Positions 22,628-36,360 of a stretch of DNA of 64,000 nt are shown here, one piece after another (the first letter of the stretch is position 1; the number at the start of each line of letters is the position of its first letter). The stretch spans positions 9,912,733-9,976,732 of the forward strand of contig JANVCC010000049.1 in NCBI GenBank assembly GCA_025345505.1, given 5' to 3'. The stretch comes from Todiramphus chloris collaris. Its lineage: Eukaryota; Chordata; Aves; Coraciiformes; Alcedinidae. The position numbers were made by a program, and so were the translations under genes. The notes under the pieces are model-generated. The model did not search any database. It worked only from the letters and a program-made list of their open reading frames with translations, and was not told the origin of the DNA.

Positions 22628-25600
22628 CTAGAAGGAGAACAAAAAAAGAGACTGAGACTGTGGCAGAGATCATACAGGTGCCGCATGCATTCAGCTTGTT
22701 GCCTATAGCTGTTTGAAGGAGAAGTTACTACTCCCAGATGGAAGGGAAAACCTTGTGTGACAACACTCCTGGGGGCACAGCTCTATGGCATGAACACCCA
22801 CTGTCAGGAGCAACTGCAGCTTTGCTGTGCTCAACAGCTGACACAGTAATTGCAGCATAACTCCTTTATCACGTTCTTTTTCTAGCATTAATTGCAATTT
22901 GTGCGTGGGTGTAGAAAAGGCACTGCTCTGTTCCAGTTGGCCACTTCTGCCTGCCAGTTTTGCGGGGTTTTGAAATTCTTGACATAGGGTAGAGAGTAGC
23001 AAATTTTAAAGAAGAAAATTATCAAAATACAAACTTATAGCTATGAAGATTTAGAAGCAAGTTTCTTAAACACATTAAAATAATCCTGATAGAAAAACGT
23101 CTAGTTTTGCAATGGCATCATAGACATGTGGAAAAAAACTCCCAGCTGTTTGGGTCCTTATCAGCTACCTCAGTGCAAGGTTCAACTACCCGGTGCAGTG
23201 GTCTCTGCAAGCTCTTCCTGCCAAGCATTTCATCCATAAGCAGTGCAAAACTGAAAAGTACCACGGAGACAGTATTGCTTGAATTCTTAGAGAAGGAAAT
23301 TATATGGTCAAATGAAAAGGCTGCAGCATGCATCTATCTGACTGATTCCTATCCCTCTATCTTGAATACAGGGCTAAAAACTGGAACAGACAACATGATA
23401 GTAGAAAAGGTGTAACTAACCAAATTACCATTTGGTAATCTGATTGACATACCAGTCTGAAATCAGAATCACAGCCACAAATCCTCTGTCTGAAATGAAG
23501 AAACTTTAAATGACTTAATTATAATAATAACTAGAGAACAGCTTTCAGCTACTCCTAAGCACTAAGCAGATTAATAAGCCTCAGGAATCACTGCACTTGC
23601 CAAGGCAGTTTCTCTTGTATCCTGATGGTATAGCACTTTTTACAGTCATGGATTTAATAGCAGACAAGTGAGACTAAGAACATTTTGGATCCCTTTTCAG
23701 CATCACCCAGCATAGCTTGTTTGTCCAGGATTTCAGGACATCGGGCCTTTCTGAAGCAGAAGCAGGAGTGCTGCATGGAGGGTCTCTGCAGACAGGTATG
23801 TGACTGCTTGGCACATGGGCAGAGCAGACAGCATGTCAAGCCCAGAGCATGACTGTCCAGGAATGCACATAGGAGCCCATACCATGGCTAGCCACTGGTT
23901 TGTCCCTCACAGAGTGAAGGAATAAAAGAAAGAACGCCTCTAATTTAGATGTATTTACTTAGTGTCCTCCAATACTGTTTTCCTATTAGGAATAAATATC
24001 TGTACACATGCTCTACTTTGTGAAAGTCATCAGTAATTTACTGTGGAGACAGAAAGAAGAGGTGCTACAAGACTCATGTCAGAGTACTGTATCTCACTCA
24101 AATATTTTTCATGCATGCTGAGACACAAACTTTGTCCCATGATCTGTGGACGTCAGTCCCACACTACCTGAAACCTTCCAAAGAAATCTGTCTAGACATA
24201 GCCAACAAAAGCAACAATGTAGTTTGGAATACCACAACCTATGTGCACATGAGAACATGGGAAAGACAAGGTGGGCCAGGTCTAGTTATACCATCATGGG
24301 TTCATCTAGCTCTGTCTTGTGTCTTTGGCAAGTACTAGAAGTTTAGGGTTGTGGTAATTTGCTGCCTGATAATTTCTTTTAACTCCTCTCAGTTCCCCTG
24401 CTGTGAGAAACAGTGAATAATCACTGTCTGGTCACCTTTTCCACGTTTGTAGTGATCTTATAGACCTTTATCAGTCATACTCTCCAAAATCTCTTTTAGA
24501 ACTGAAGAAGGCTACTCTATGCCAAAATCTCCTCATGCCAGAATTATTTTGTGCCCTTATTCTCTTCCTCCATTTCTTTCCAAATTTCTCTGTCCTTTTA
24601 AAGAAAGGAAAAAAATCTGCAAATCCTTGTAGTGAGAGAGCAGCAGAAGGTCTTTTGTTCTCCCCTTCCAACCCTCTAGCCACACCGCTGTATGTAAGCA
24701 CCCACTCTGCAGACAGGGCTGTGGGACTGTCCATGTCTTTCCTTAGCTGCTTCACCTGAGAAATAGCCAATGCTGAGGCCACTGTTGTGTCCGGATTGCT
24801 TTTTCTGGGTTGCTGTGAACAGCATAGGTTGTAGAACTAAACCTGTGGGACTCTGAATTTCTAAACAGAAAAAGTAACATGATGAAGAGATTAATGAGGA
24901 CATTTTCCCCATTCCCACTAAGTGTTTTCCAGGATTCTGGAGAATAAATCTGCAGTTTGTCATTACCATGAAATTACCATTTGCCAGTAACCTAGTGAAG
25001 GAATTTCTTCTGAAAATTAATGATTACAAATGCCTTTTGTGATTATAGCATGTGTTTCCTTAGCCCAAGTGCTAGTTCTGGGATTCAGTTTTCTTTCCCT
25101 CTACATGCCAGTTTTTATCAGCTTACCCTCAGTAAGGCAGTTGCCTCCTTTTTGATATCTTAACCCCTGTTACTTTGCCTGTGCCCAACTCCTGTGATGA
25201 CAATAACCTTCATCCTATCAAGCCACTTACTCTTTATCATTAAAGACATCTTTCTAATGCCTTGGCTCCATCAAACTGCAGACTTTTGGGAAGTGGACAA
25301 CGCTGTCTTTACACAAAGACAACATCTGAATTAGATTAATGTTATTACATTCGGATTATATTTGCACAGATAATTTTATGCTTTAGAGCCCTCTATAACA
25401 CATAGCGTTTGAAATAAAACTCCAAAATTGATAAAAGTTCATTCATGAAGCAGTCATTATTGAATTTAGTGCTATTGCTTTAGCCAAGGGAAATGAAATT
25501 AAGTTTCAGGATACGTTTGTGGTCACACATAAAGAACATTTGTGAAGAATAACCTTCTTCTGAGATATGATATGATACAGATCAAGAGCACTGATGGCAG

Positions 25601-28600
25601 CCTAAAACTCTGCATGTGCATGAGACACAGCACTAATGACGGGGAATGAAGGGGTATCTGCTGTAATGGGAAAGTGTCCTTTGCCTCTCTCATGGGATTT
25701 CAAATTGAGAAAGCACAGAAGAGAGAGAGAATCCAGAAAAATCCCATCATCAACAGCAGTAGGAAGAAAGATGGTCTCAGAGGAGCTGCCAACATACATT
25801 CATTCAGCTCCCAGGTAGCCTATAGCACTGCTGAATGCCCATTCATTACTCTTATCTCAAATGCTTTCTTCCACCTCACATTTCTCCTTTGTAACTCATT
25901 CTTTAAATCCAGCCCTAAAGAGAACTAAGACTGTTATACAACTTGGGCAACAGGGACAACCTCCATATCACTCCAGTAGTGAGAGTGAATTGTGGAAGGT
26001 CTCAGACACCCCAGAGGGTTTCCTTCATGGGAGATTACTGCAAAACTGCTTCTGCCACAATCCCAAATGCACAAATACCTGCTTGTAGACACAGCTCACA
26101 TCCTGGCCCTGATCTGTGTTGTGCTTACTACCCATGGTGCCTGAACATGTAAACATGAATGCCTGCCTTACTTGGGCTCAGCTGTTTGAACAAGAACAGA
26201 GAAGGCATTCAACTCCACTTGACTCAAGCAACCCACAGTACTAGCACTGCAGCTTTAACTGTTCATAATTTAAGAACTAAGGTCAGTCAGTCAGAGAAAG
26301 CCAAACTCACTACACCAGCACAAGGATGGTAAGTGCCAAATAAGGAGAGAGGCTCTGAAGCCTACTGCTCTCCAACCTAACTGTTCAGTTCTCCGAGCCT
26401 CAGTGAAGATCATTTTGTGAGCTTTTGCCTTGCACCTGAGCTGACACACTCTTTGTCAACAATTGTCAGGTTGATTTAGTGAGCTGAGGTCTCCAGCCTT
26501 GGAGGCATTTTTCATTTGTGTCAAATAGCCATTTCTAACTAAGGTGGCAGCAAATTCCCAGGGAGGCGTCACTGTTCTGAAAACTTGCAAGGTAGAAGTT
26601 TTGTGAGCTTACTGCATATCACATTTTGCTCTTCAGAGTGAACCTCGTTCTCTTGCTTGATGTTTGAACAGTGCTTAGGGCAATTGGGTTTACTCCAGCA
26701 AGAAGAGACAACCAGCCACCACCAGTCAGCAAGCCATGAACCAGGGTCCTGCTAAACTCAACACTGGGAGCTCTGTGCACCCTTCCGCTAGGCAGCAGTT
26801 TGAACAGGACATCCCTTTTCACCACAGTAGTTCACAACTGAGAAGACAAATGTTATTTTTCAATCTTCTCTCCATTAGCTTCTGTCTGACAGAGTAGCAG
26901 GAGCAAGACAGAGAGAGATCCTGCAGATTACAAACCCAATTACAGTTGTTGTCCTAACTGTTTCTTGTTAGCTTTAAAGTTGTTCTTAAACCAGCAGAAT
27001 GGTTTACCGAATAGGGCTGAGATGAGACTGTGGACACAGAGTAGCAGATGCTCTTCACAGATTCTCAGTTAATAAAACAAATCCCAAATGATTACAAATA
27101 CAGCTTTGTAAAACATTTACTAGCTTGTTCCAGAGAAAAAGCTGGATAAAAAAGAGTCCAAATTGACATTCAGAGAATTTAGACTTAAATAAAAAACAAT
27201 AATGTTTTTGTGTTTAATATTTTATTTACTTCTGTGAAAGCCCACGAGACTGAAAGATTACTGGGAAGATGGAGTCTTGGATGGTTATTTCCAGTAAGAA
27301 AGGAAGTGATTTCTATTCTTTCTCTCAATATTCTTATACAAGATGATATTTCATTTCCTCCAGGGTCAACAACCTTACTAAAGAAAACAGACCTGCATAT
27401 GAGTTTACTCTGTTATTTCCATGTGTGGGATCCTCAGGGCTGAATACAAGAGGGGTCGAATTTTTCTGCAGGTACATGAACTTGGGAATGCCAGGGACCA
27501 CCTCTCTTGGTGTCAGCACTGGATTCAAAGTCCACTGTGTTTCATGGCTCTATTGACGTCAGTGGCCTTTGGACATCACTACCATCCTCCCGGCACTTAC
27601 ACACAAATAAAAATTAAAAAAAAGCAAGAGAGTAAGAGCTGTGTGCCAAAGAAGCCTATGTATGCCACAAAAGCAGTCTAAATTGCAAAACCAAGAACAC
27701 TGTTGTCCATGTTGAACACTGTATGTTTAAATACATCTTAAGCTCATATTTATTATAGTAAACAAACATGGGTTACAACTTTTAAGATACATTCACCTGA
27801 ATGTTAACATCTGCTGTAACTATGCTTTAGTATCAACTTCTGCTAAAGGAAACAGGAACTGACTCTCCTATCCCTCTCAGAAAAAGGAAAACTTAACCAG
27901 ATCTCATTGGTTTCTTAAAAAAAGCATCTCATGAAGTTCATGCACACTTGTCTAATAATAATAGACAGTAGCTTCCTGACTTGCATTTTGTAAGAAAATG
28001 GACAAGTTTCAGGAAGCAGAGTTCTTCAGAGGCAAGTTGAAGAACATGGGCTTTTGAAGTGTTCAAAACCACAAAAATTCCATATATTCCCCACATGTCA
28101 GCAGACTAATTGCAGAGCATTGCATGCACTAATATAGCCACAATGCACTTTCAGGGCTGGATTAGGTCTAGTTTTAGATAACTGTTCTAATAAAGCAACA
28201 ATACAAGCCTTGTGTTGACTTGAAGTCAAAGATAAAAGGGGGCTGAACTTTGAAAAGTCTCCCTGCCTGCAATGAGCACAACTGCAATTAGATGAACATA
28301 ATTACTGACTGTGCCTGAACAAGCTGATGACCTTTACTTAAACCTTGTGAGAGCATTGTACAACTCAAGCCAGACAGAAAACCAGCAAATGCCAGTAAAA
28401 GACAGAAGAAATATTTTCCTACCTGCACCTTCTACTTTGCTAAATTACTTCTCTTGTTTTGCTCAGCCACATTGTTCCAATGCTACATTTGAACAAAGGG
28501 GGATGGGCTCCTATTCACAGCATACCTGCTACCAGGGCTGCTTTTCCCCAAGAAATCAAATGGTGATGCCTGATCTGATGCTCAGTAGCAGTAACTTCCA

Positions 28601-29242
28601 ACAGGAGACCCTGGCCCTTGCCCCTAGGAACAGATGTGGTGGGATGGTCAAGCAATTTTCTGTGCAAAAGACTTCACAGACTATCAGCACCTGCTGGTCT
28701 CCCAGGCAAAATGTTTCACTGAAGCCTGATGACAAAATCAAACCAATCCAGGCACCTGTGCCTGAAATCCTCATGTAGTTCCTTTGCTATGAACTCAGCT
28801 CGTTGTCATCTGCTATGATCTTCCTCTGTCTCTTGGGAATCACAGACACAAACACTCAGGCAAACTACTGTCTTCAGAGAAAATAATTTTGAAGTAAAGT
28901 CAAACGAATGGAAAACAGGCAGATGAAGCCTTATTGTCATGTTCTACTAGGCTATAAAGCAAGGATTTCTGTCTCACTTATATTCAGAAGATAGGCCTGA
29001 AAAAGTTTTATGAGCACAAACTGCTCTAGTGCTCCACCTGAAGCAAAGAGTAGCCTGGCTTGCAATGCTAATTCCACCTCTGCACTCACTTGAGGATAAC
29101 AAAAAATTACCAGGATTGCCACCTCTGCCTACAGAAATCATGGACTACAACCCTCATGCTCGTGAGGGAAGCATTTCAGTCAAACGTTCACTGTCAGACA
29201 TTTACTGTCAAACATAAAAAGCAAAATACATTTTTACATTTT

Positions 29243-30274
29243 CACAGGATCACAGTATTGTCACAATTGGTAAAGACCTCTAAGATCACTGAGTCCAACT
29301 ATCAACCTAAACCTCTCTGTCAAAAAAAACACATAAACCACCCCAACAAACAACACTTTACCATCCCACTTGAGCACATCCTGAAGTGCTTTGTCTACAC
29401 ACATTTTGAAAAATGCACCTCTCTGGGAAGCCCATTCTAGCACCTGACTACCCTTTCAGTAAAGAAATTCTTCCTAACATTGAAGCTAACCCCCCCTTGG
29501 TGCAGCTTCAGGCCATTTCCTCTAGTCCTGTTGTAATTTACTTGAGAGAAGAAGACAGCAACTGCCTCACTACAACCTCCCTTCAGGAAGCTGTAGAGAG
29601 TGATAAGGTCTCCCCTCAGCCTCCTCTTCTCCAAACTAAACAATCTGAATTTCCTCAGCCTCTCCTCATAGGACTTCTCCTCTAGACTATTCACCACTTT
29701 GGCTGCCGTTCTCTGAACTCACTCCAGCACCTCGATGTCTTTCTTGTGGTGAAGGGCCAAGAACTCAACACAGTACTTGAGGTGTGGCCTCAGCAGTGCC
29801 AAGTACAGAGGCAAGATCACTTCCCTTCTCCTGCTGACGACACTATTCCTGATGCAGGCCAGGATTCCACTGGCCTTCCTGACCACCTGGGCACACTGCT
29901 GGCTCATATTCAGCTGGGTGTCAGTCATCACCCCCAGGTCCTTTTCTGCTGGACAGCTTTCCAGCTACTGTTCCCCAAGCCTGTAGCATTGCCTGGGGTG
30001 GTTGTGACTGAAATGCAGGACCCAGCATTTCGCCTTGTTAAAACTCATAAAATTTGCCTCTGCTGATCAACTTAACCCATCCAGATCTCTCTGTAGAGCC
30101 TTGCTACCCTCAAGCAGACCAACACTCCCACACAATTTGGTGTCATCTGCAAACTCACTGAGGGTGCACTTGATCCCCTTATCTAGATCACTCACAAAGG
30201 TGATAAAACCAGACTGGCCCCAAAACTGAGCCCTGACAGACACCACTGGTGACTGGCCACCAGCTGGATTTAAC
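29243..30274 (-). mobile_element. CR1 LINE, 5'-truncated, divergent
   Basis: Starts with CACAGGATCACAG and GGTAAAGACCTCTAAGATCA, a worn CR1 3' end in reverse. The reverse strand encodes ORF2 C-terminal pieces with [23 protein letters not shown] (29437-29697 frame) and [19 protein letters not shown] (29719-29931 frame). It reaches up to the TGG-ready VTSG-like segment near 30270. Several frame breaks; older than the CR1 at 33721. Confidence 0.88.
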
Positions 30275-30938
30275 TCCCAAATCAGGAGAGAAACTAATGC
30301 TACCTCTCTTAGGTTTTACTAACATGCAGCCATTTTTCTAAGCATTGCGTTGCTGTCCTACCAAACCAGTGCTCATAGTATTTTGTACACTTATCCAGAA
30401 GGTGAAGTGTGCATGTCTAACCTTTGCTTTTCTAGTGATTGTCTTAACACTGCTTACTTGTCTCCAAGTAATGAGCTACAAACAGTACCAGACTGCTTGG
30501 TGGGAAAGATTTGAGCAAAATCCTGGTAATATGTATTGACCCTCCACTTCTTGTTTCCTCCAGTAGCAGTATTTTTGCCATTTTTTCCTATGAAATGTGT
30601 CCAAAGTTTGTTTGTTAACCAAAGCCTGAAGCCTGCAAAGAAATTCCTGGGTGCATGCTCCGATTATTCCAAAAGACTACATCTCAGGAGCAACTACTGT
30701 CCAACACCAAACACAGGGTACTCAAGAGCAAATGTGTCTCATTCAGCAAGCACACCATGGGAATAAACAAATGCCTTGCTGAGAAAGTCACTGATCCCAG
30801 AGACACACCTATGGGGAAAAACTGCAAACCAAAATCCTAAACATCCTCTAAAACTATGGCCCAAGGGAGGCCAATGTGAATTACTCAAGTCCCCCTTTAC
30901 CTTCATAGACAACCTGCTCTTAGCCTGTAAGGAGAAAA

Positions 30939-30966
30939 CTATATATATATATAAACATATATATTT
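30939..30966. repeat. (TA)n simple repeat
   Basis: TATATA run with one ACA interruption, inside the last HTR2C intron. Confidence 0.85.
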
Positions 30967-31462
30967 AATATCAGTGGTGCCACTCCAAGCACTTTCCTCA
31001 AATAGAATATAATTTCCAGTGAGATAGGTAAAGGCTTGACTGATATCTGGAGGTGCTTTAAGGACATCATTAGGACAGCTTGGATACTCAGCCAGTGTGA
31101 GAAAGGAACACTCAAGGCAGAAGCAAAAAGCTCTTACACATAACATCACTTAATCCAAGAAGAACATTTACTTGTGCTTGCAGCACACGTCTTTCATACT
31201 TCTTTAAATAGATCTCCTCAATAAAATACATCTTCCTCAAAAATGAAGTTCTATGAAAGTTACACAGGGACGAAAAATTCATTTTTAAAGTTGAATGGTT
31301 TATTATATACACAAACCCCAGATATCTATCTGAAAGGAAAATTATAGTATCAATAGTGAGTCAGAGAGAGAAGGAAAAGAAACAAGTCCAGTTTTAACAC
31401 AACACACATCATGATATTACCAGAATTCAACAGTGTATTTCCTTTTTTTACTTACTCTGTTT

Positions 31463-31496
31463 AAAAAAAAAAAACAAAAACAAAAACCCAAACAAA
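31463..31496. repeat. A-rich simple repeat
   Basis: A12 followed by CAAAAA units. No retroposed gene is recognised beside it. Confidence 0.8.
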
Positions 31497-33720
31497 TGAA
31501 AGATGTGATGTCTGCTTATGGCACTGTTACAAAGAGCAGAATTTAAAGGATGGCCTTATCTTAATCACTTATCAAGTAAATTGAATTTACACTGTTACAA
31601 AGGCTGTAGAACTGTGAGCTGGGAAATTGGTATCATGAGTAGTTTTGGTACTCTCTAGTAAATGACCAAACCTTGAACTTTCTGGGAAGCAGAGGAAAAC
31701 CCCCTTTGTGCTAGCAGGCACACAGCTGGGCCATGAGGAGCTTCACAATTAAAAGGTCTTACTTATTTCTATATCAGAAAAAAATGTGTGTGCAACCTTC
31801 ACATCACTGAAATTCTTTCATTCACATTTCCAAAGTGATTTTTCTTTTTTATTCATATTACACAGTTAACACTTTCTCCTGTATTATACAGTGTGCATTT
31901 AGAGTTGCACTAGCTCCTCATTACTCTTGATGAGAGCTGCATGGGGATCTTCCCTCTTGGCTAGGATGGCCCAAGACTACCTTCCTCATAAAAAGACACA
32001 GGGAGTCCAGTAAGATGGTTAAGTCCATATGTTACTAGTGAAAACCTCTGCACCTGCAACTGTGCAAAGTCTGAAGTCTTGAAACAACATCAAGATTCTT
32101 CCAACGAGCTCACACATAAAAATTATTTTAATTTTTTCTTGCATGGATAATTCTGTTGCTTACATTTCCATTTCCAGCCTCAACACTGTGCCATCTATGA
32201 CAAAACTATTTTTTTAAGCCTAGTACTTCACAGCACCCACTTCTTCTCTAACTGAAGACAAAAAGCCTTACTGACCCGGAGATGTACTTTAATCTGGAAC
32301 AAACAGGACTTGGAAAAGACCTTCATAAAGTAACTGTCAAGAGACAGGAGGACTCTGTTATGTTCCCCTGCTTAGAAACCTAATCATAGGTTTAGGCGTG
32401 TATGACCTCCCAGCCATAGCTCAATGAGAAAACAACCTCTATTACATATTTTGCTGTCTGCATTAACATTTCAGTAAAATGCAATGCAAAAGCTACTAAA
32501 TTAAGATCAATTACATGCTTTTTACTTCTTATTTTAAATTCTGATTTGGGATCTGAATTCAGGATTCTTTTCATGAGATGCTTTTAAAACTTTCTTCAGT
32601 CCAACTGAAGTGGGATTTAGAAAATGCAAACTGACCAGCCTGCACTTAAGTGCTGCTTTGAACATGATACTTAATCAAACACAGAAATGCACAGATTATT
32701 TTATGATTTTTCTTAACTTATTTAATCCTCTTGAAAATTGCATGGGATTTCATCAGGCCTTTCTAAGTGACAAGTACGTAAGAGCCAGAAGACAGCAACA
32801 ACAAACTTTGGGTGAATTCTTCTCCTTCGTTCCATGTTCAGTTTATTCCTGTGTTTGTCACATTTCTAAATTCATTTATGAAGTAAAAATAGTTATGCTA
32901 AAATAAGCTAGATGCATATCAAAATACTTTTCTTTCTCTATTTAATGCAAAATTCTGGAGAAAGCCTGAATAAATGGGCCATATGGCATGCACTGGGGAG
33001 GGTAGAAATCCAACAGCATTTCAGTGTCCTGAACAGACTCTCTGGGGAATATAGATTCTGCCTGTATCTTTAAAAGAAAGGATGCACACAGAGACTCCTT
33101 CAGATCAACTGTATCTGCATCAAAGAGAATCAACAAAATATAAACAAACCCCAAACATGCTGCATACCCTTTCAGCTATGAATCCAGCAAAGGAGGGCAC
33201 ACAGGTACAGCAGTAACACATCTTCCTCCCCAGCCTGGGGAGGGAAGTGCTACCTGGGATAGTCCCCCAACACAGTGTGCACTACATCCTTCTGAGCAAC
33301 TGCTTACAGCTTCTTTCTAAAGACTCTTGGTTGCTGGGGAATAAATGTAGCACCCATTGCCTTATCGAGTGCTGACAAACCATACGTGTCCATGAAATAT
33401 GTGCCAATCCATTTCCTTTCCAAGCTATTTCTTTTAATGTTCATTATTTCTACTGTTTCACTTGTTAAACATTACCTGAGAAAGCTGGGCAGGGGTGAGA
33501 TGTTTGCACTCTACAGCAGCACAGTCACCTTGCCTATTCTGGCTCAGATACTTTCCTGGGGGATAGTAGAACCCATAGTGGTCCTATTTTCCATCATCCT
33601 CAGCCCATTCCCCACACAGTAACTCCAGGATGAGTTAAGTCTATGTCTGTCTTTACATCTATTTGGTCAGGCCCTGGATTTTCTTACTAGTTTGCTTACT
33701 CAGTGAACATGCATGAAGTA

Positions 33721-34855
33721 GAATCATAGAATTGTCAGGGTTGGAAGGGACCTTAAAGATCATCTAGTTCCAAGCCCCCTGCCATGGGCAGGGACACCTC
33801 CCACTAGAGCAGGTTGCTCAGAGCCCCATCCAGCCTGGGCTTAAAAACTTCCAAGGATGGGGCTTCCACCACCTCTCTGGGCAACCTGTTCCAGTGTCTC
33901 ACCACCCTCACGGGGAAGAAATTCTTCCTAATGTCCAACCTGGATTGACCTATCTCTAGTTTTAATCCATTCTCTCTAGTCCTACCACTGCCTGACAGCC
34001 TAAAAAGTCCCCAGCTTTCTTGTAGGCCCCCTTCAGATACTGGAAGGCCACAATAAGGTCTCCCCAGAGCCTCCTCTTCTCCAGACTGAACAACCCCAAC
34101 TCTCTCAGTCTGTCCCCATAGGAGAGGTGCTCCATCCCTCTGATCATCCTCGTGGCCCTTCTCTGGATACGTTCCAGCACGTCCATATCCTTCCTGTAAT
34201 AGGGACTCCAGAACTGGACGCAGTACCCTAGGTGAGGTCTCAAGAGAGTGGAGTAGAGGGGGAGAATCACCTCTCTCAACCTGCTGGCCACGCTTCTCTT
34301 GATGCAGCTCAGGACACGATTGGCCCTCTGGGCTGCAAGAGCACACTGATGGCTCATGTTGAGCTTCTCATCCACCAGCACTCACAAGTCCTTTTCTTCA
34401 GGGCTGCTCTCAAGCCAGTCACTGCCCAGCCTATATTGGTGCTTGGGATTGCTCCAACCCAGATGGAGGACCTTGCATTTGGCCTTGTTGAACTTCATGA
34501 GGTTGGCATGGGCCCACCTCTCCAGCCTGTCAAGGTCCCTCTGGATGGCATCCCTTCCCTCCAGCATGTCAGCTGCTCCACACAGCTTGGTGTCATCAGC
34601 AAACTTGCTGAGGGTGCACTCAATGCCACTGTCCATGTCGTTGACAAAGATGTTAAACAAGACTGGTCCCAGTACTGATCCTTGAGGGACTCCACTTGTC
34701 ACTGGTCTCCACTTGGATACCAACCCAATGACAACCACTATTTAGGAGCGACCGTCAAGCCAGTTCTTTATCCACTGAATTGTCCATCCATCAAATCCAT
34801 ATTTCACCATCTTGGAGACCAGAATGTCATGTGGGACAGAGTTGAAGGCTTTGCA
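33721..34855 (-). mobile_element. CR1 LINE, 5'-truncated, well preserved
   Basis: The left edge has GAATCATAGAATTGTC and GGTTGGAAGGGACC, the CR1 3' end in reverse. The reverse strand encodes ORF2 from [18 protein letters not shown] through the catalytic FADDTKL (34382-34738), then [24 protein letters not shown] and [22 protein letters not shown] (33962-34381 and an overlapping frame). At least two frame changes break the ORF. It lies in sense orientation to HTR2C, 1.5 kb from the edited-type exon. Confidence 0.93.
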
Positions 34856-36360
34856 AGCAAAGACAAAGTAAGGCTTTGCCTTACTTTATATCTAAGGACA
34901 TGTCTGCAACATGTAAGGCAGCACAGGAAAAAATCTGCAAGATAACTCTAGAAATGGAAGTAGAACAGTCTTATTGACCAGGTTTTGCAATGTGATACTT
35001 AATGCTGCTGACATTTATAGAGCTCTGCTAGAAGGGGACACCAGCTGTTGCCTCTGCGTTACAGTGCACCACAGGGCACAGATTCTGCAGTGACTCTGAA
35101 CTGCCCATGCAAACCAAGCCCAAGCATCCAGCATGTGAAGTTGTTAGCGTGTGATTCCTTGTGCCCTGAATTTAGTAGCTTTCTTTCCTTTGTCAAACAA
35201 GCATCACAGACAGTTTAAAATAATAAATGATTTTTAAAAATTCTTTAATTGATTAAACCAAATCCAATTTCACTGTGAATTTTATTACCTAAAGGAAATG
35301 TAGCAAGCCCGTGGCTCATGAAAACTTGTTTCTAACAGATATTCTTGTTATATCCATGAGGTGAGGATATATATTTCCATTTGGGTTTTTTTTCCCTATA
35401 GTCTTTTTCAATGGCAAACTTATTCAAAAGTGGGCCCTGAAGCACTCAGATATCCAGTACCATATTCCTCTTCTAAAACAGGTAAAACCCAAGAGAAGTT
35501 CAAGTACCTGATACATGCTTTTCCTTGCAGTACAGCACTGAAAGTGACAACCAAAAAAAGAAAAGTTAAATGTTAAATCTTTGTAAGACTGTATGTTATT
35601 TGAGAAAAAAATGTGATACAGCAGAGGGAAGTGATCATGCAATTCTTCTGACCCTGTCCCAAATGTCTTTTTTATAATGCACATTGAAAGAATTTGTAAA
35701 AAATCTTTTTTTTTCACATAATTCCTGATATTACAGTATCAACTTACTATCATTTTGCCTTATCTTCTTTATTTTACTGCTGATTTATCAATTTTTTATC
35801 AAAGTGATACAAAAGTGTTGTCTCTTATGTCTACTCTTCTTTTGCTATGACTTCAAGCTTGCTAGTTCAGTACTAGCAGCAATCTAGCTGTGTCAGAGTA
35901 TAATATAGAGCCTGTGCAAAAGAAGTAAATACCTCACTGTTAAGCTGCTTTCAATTCTGTGCTGCTTCACTTAAACCACTACCAAAATCTGAGTGACTTC
36001 AACTGCAGTGTAGACATGTCATTTGCATGAGCTGTGTTTTCCTTCCATAGTCTTTGCTAATGCTATTTTCTGCTTTGTTTACACAGCAGTTTTCTAGTAC
36101 CATTTTTCTGTTATCAGCATATTGATACATACACAGCAGCAATGCTTCAGCATTGAAAGTGGTGGTATTCTGAAGAATGACTACTTATTTTGGTAACTGA
36201 CCAACTGCAATCAAAGACTTCCATTTCCCAATCATTTATTATATGAAGGATGCAGGCCAGGTAAATTAATTTGAGTATCCTCTTAAAAATCCTAAATGAA
36301 AATTGGAGTAACACTATTATTCACTAAGAGACAGTTAAAATCATAAGCCTCATTGCTTAC

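Larger units (their letters stand above)
22628..36360 (-). other. HTR2C: Last HTR2C intron (13.7 kb)
   Basis: Bounded by GTAAGC at the right and CTTCTAG at the left (read on -). Two CR1 copies (29243-30274 and 33721-34855), a (TA)n repeat and A-rich tracts are the only recognisable contents. Open frames such as 28311-28778 (+) show no family features. No sequence complementary to the editing-site region was found in the first 350 nt after the donor. Confidence 0.85.

Noticed and set aside
28311-28778. 155-codon + frame in the last HTR2C intron
   Set aside because: No hydrophobic core pattern, motif or splice logic; lies antisense in an intron and resembles no family.
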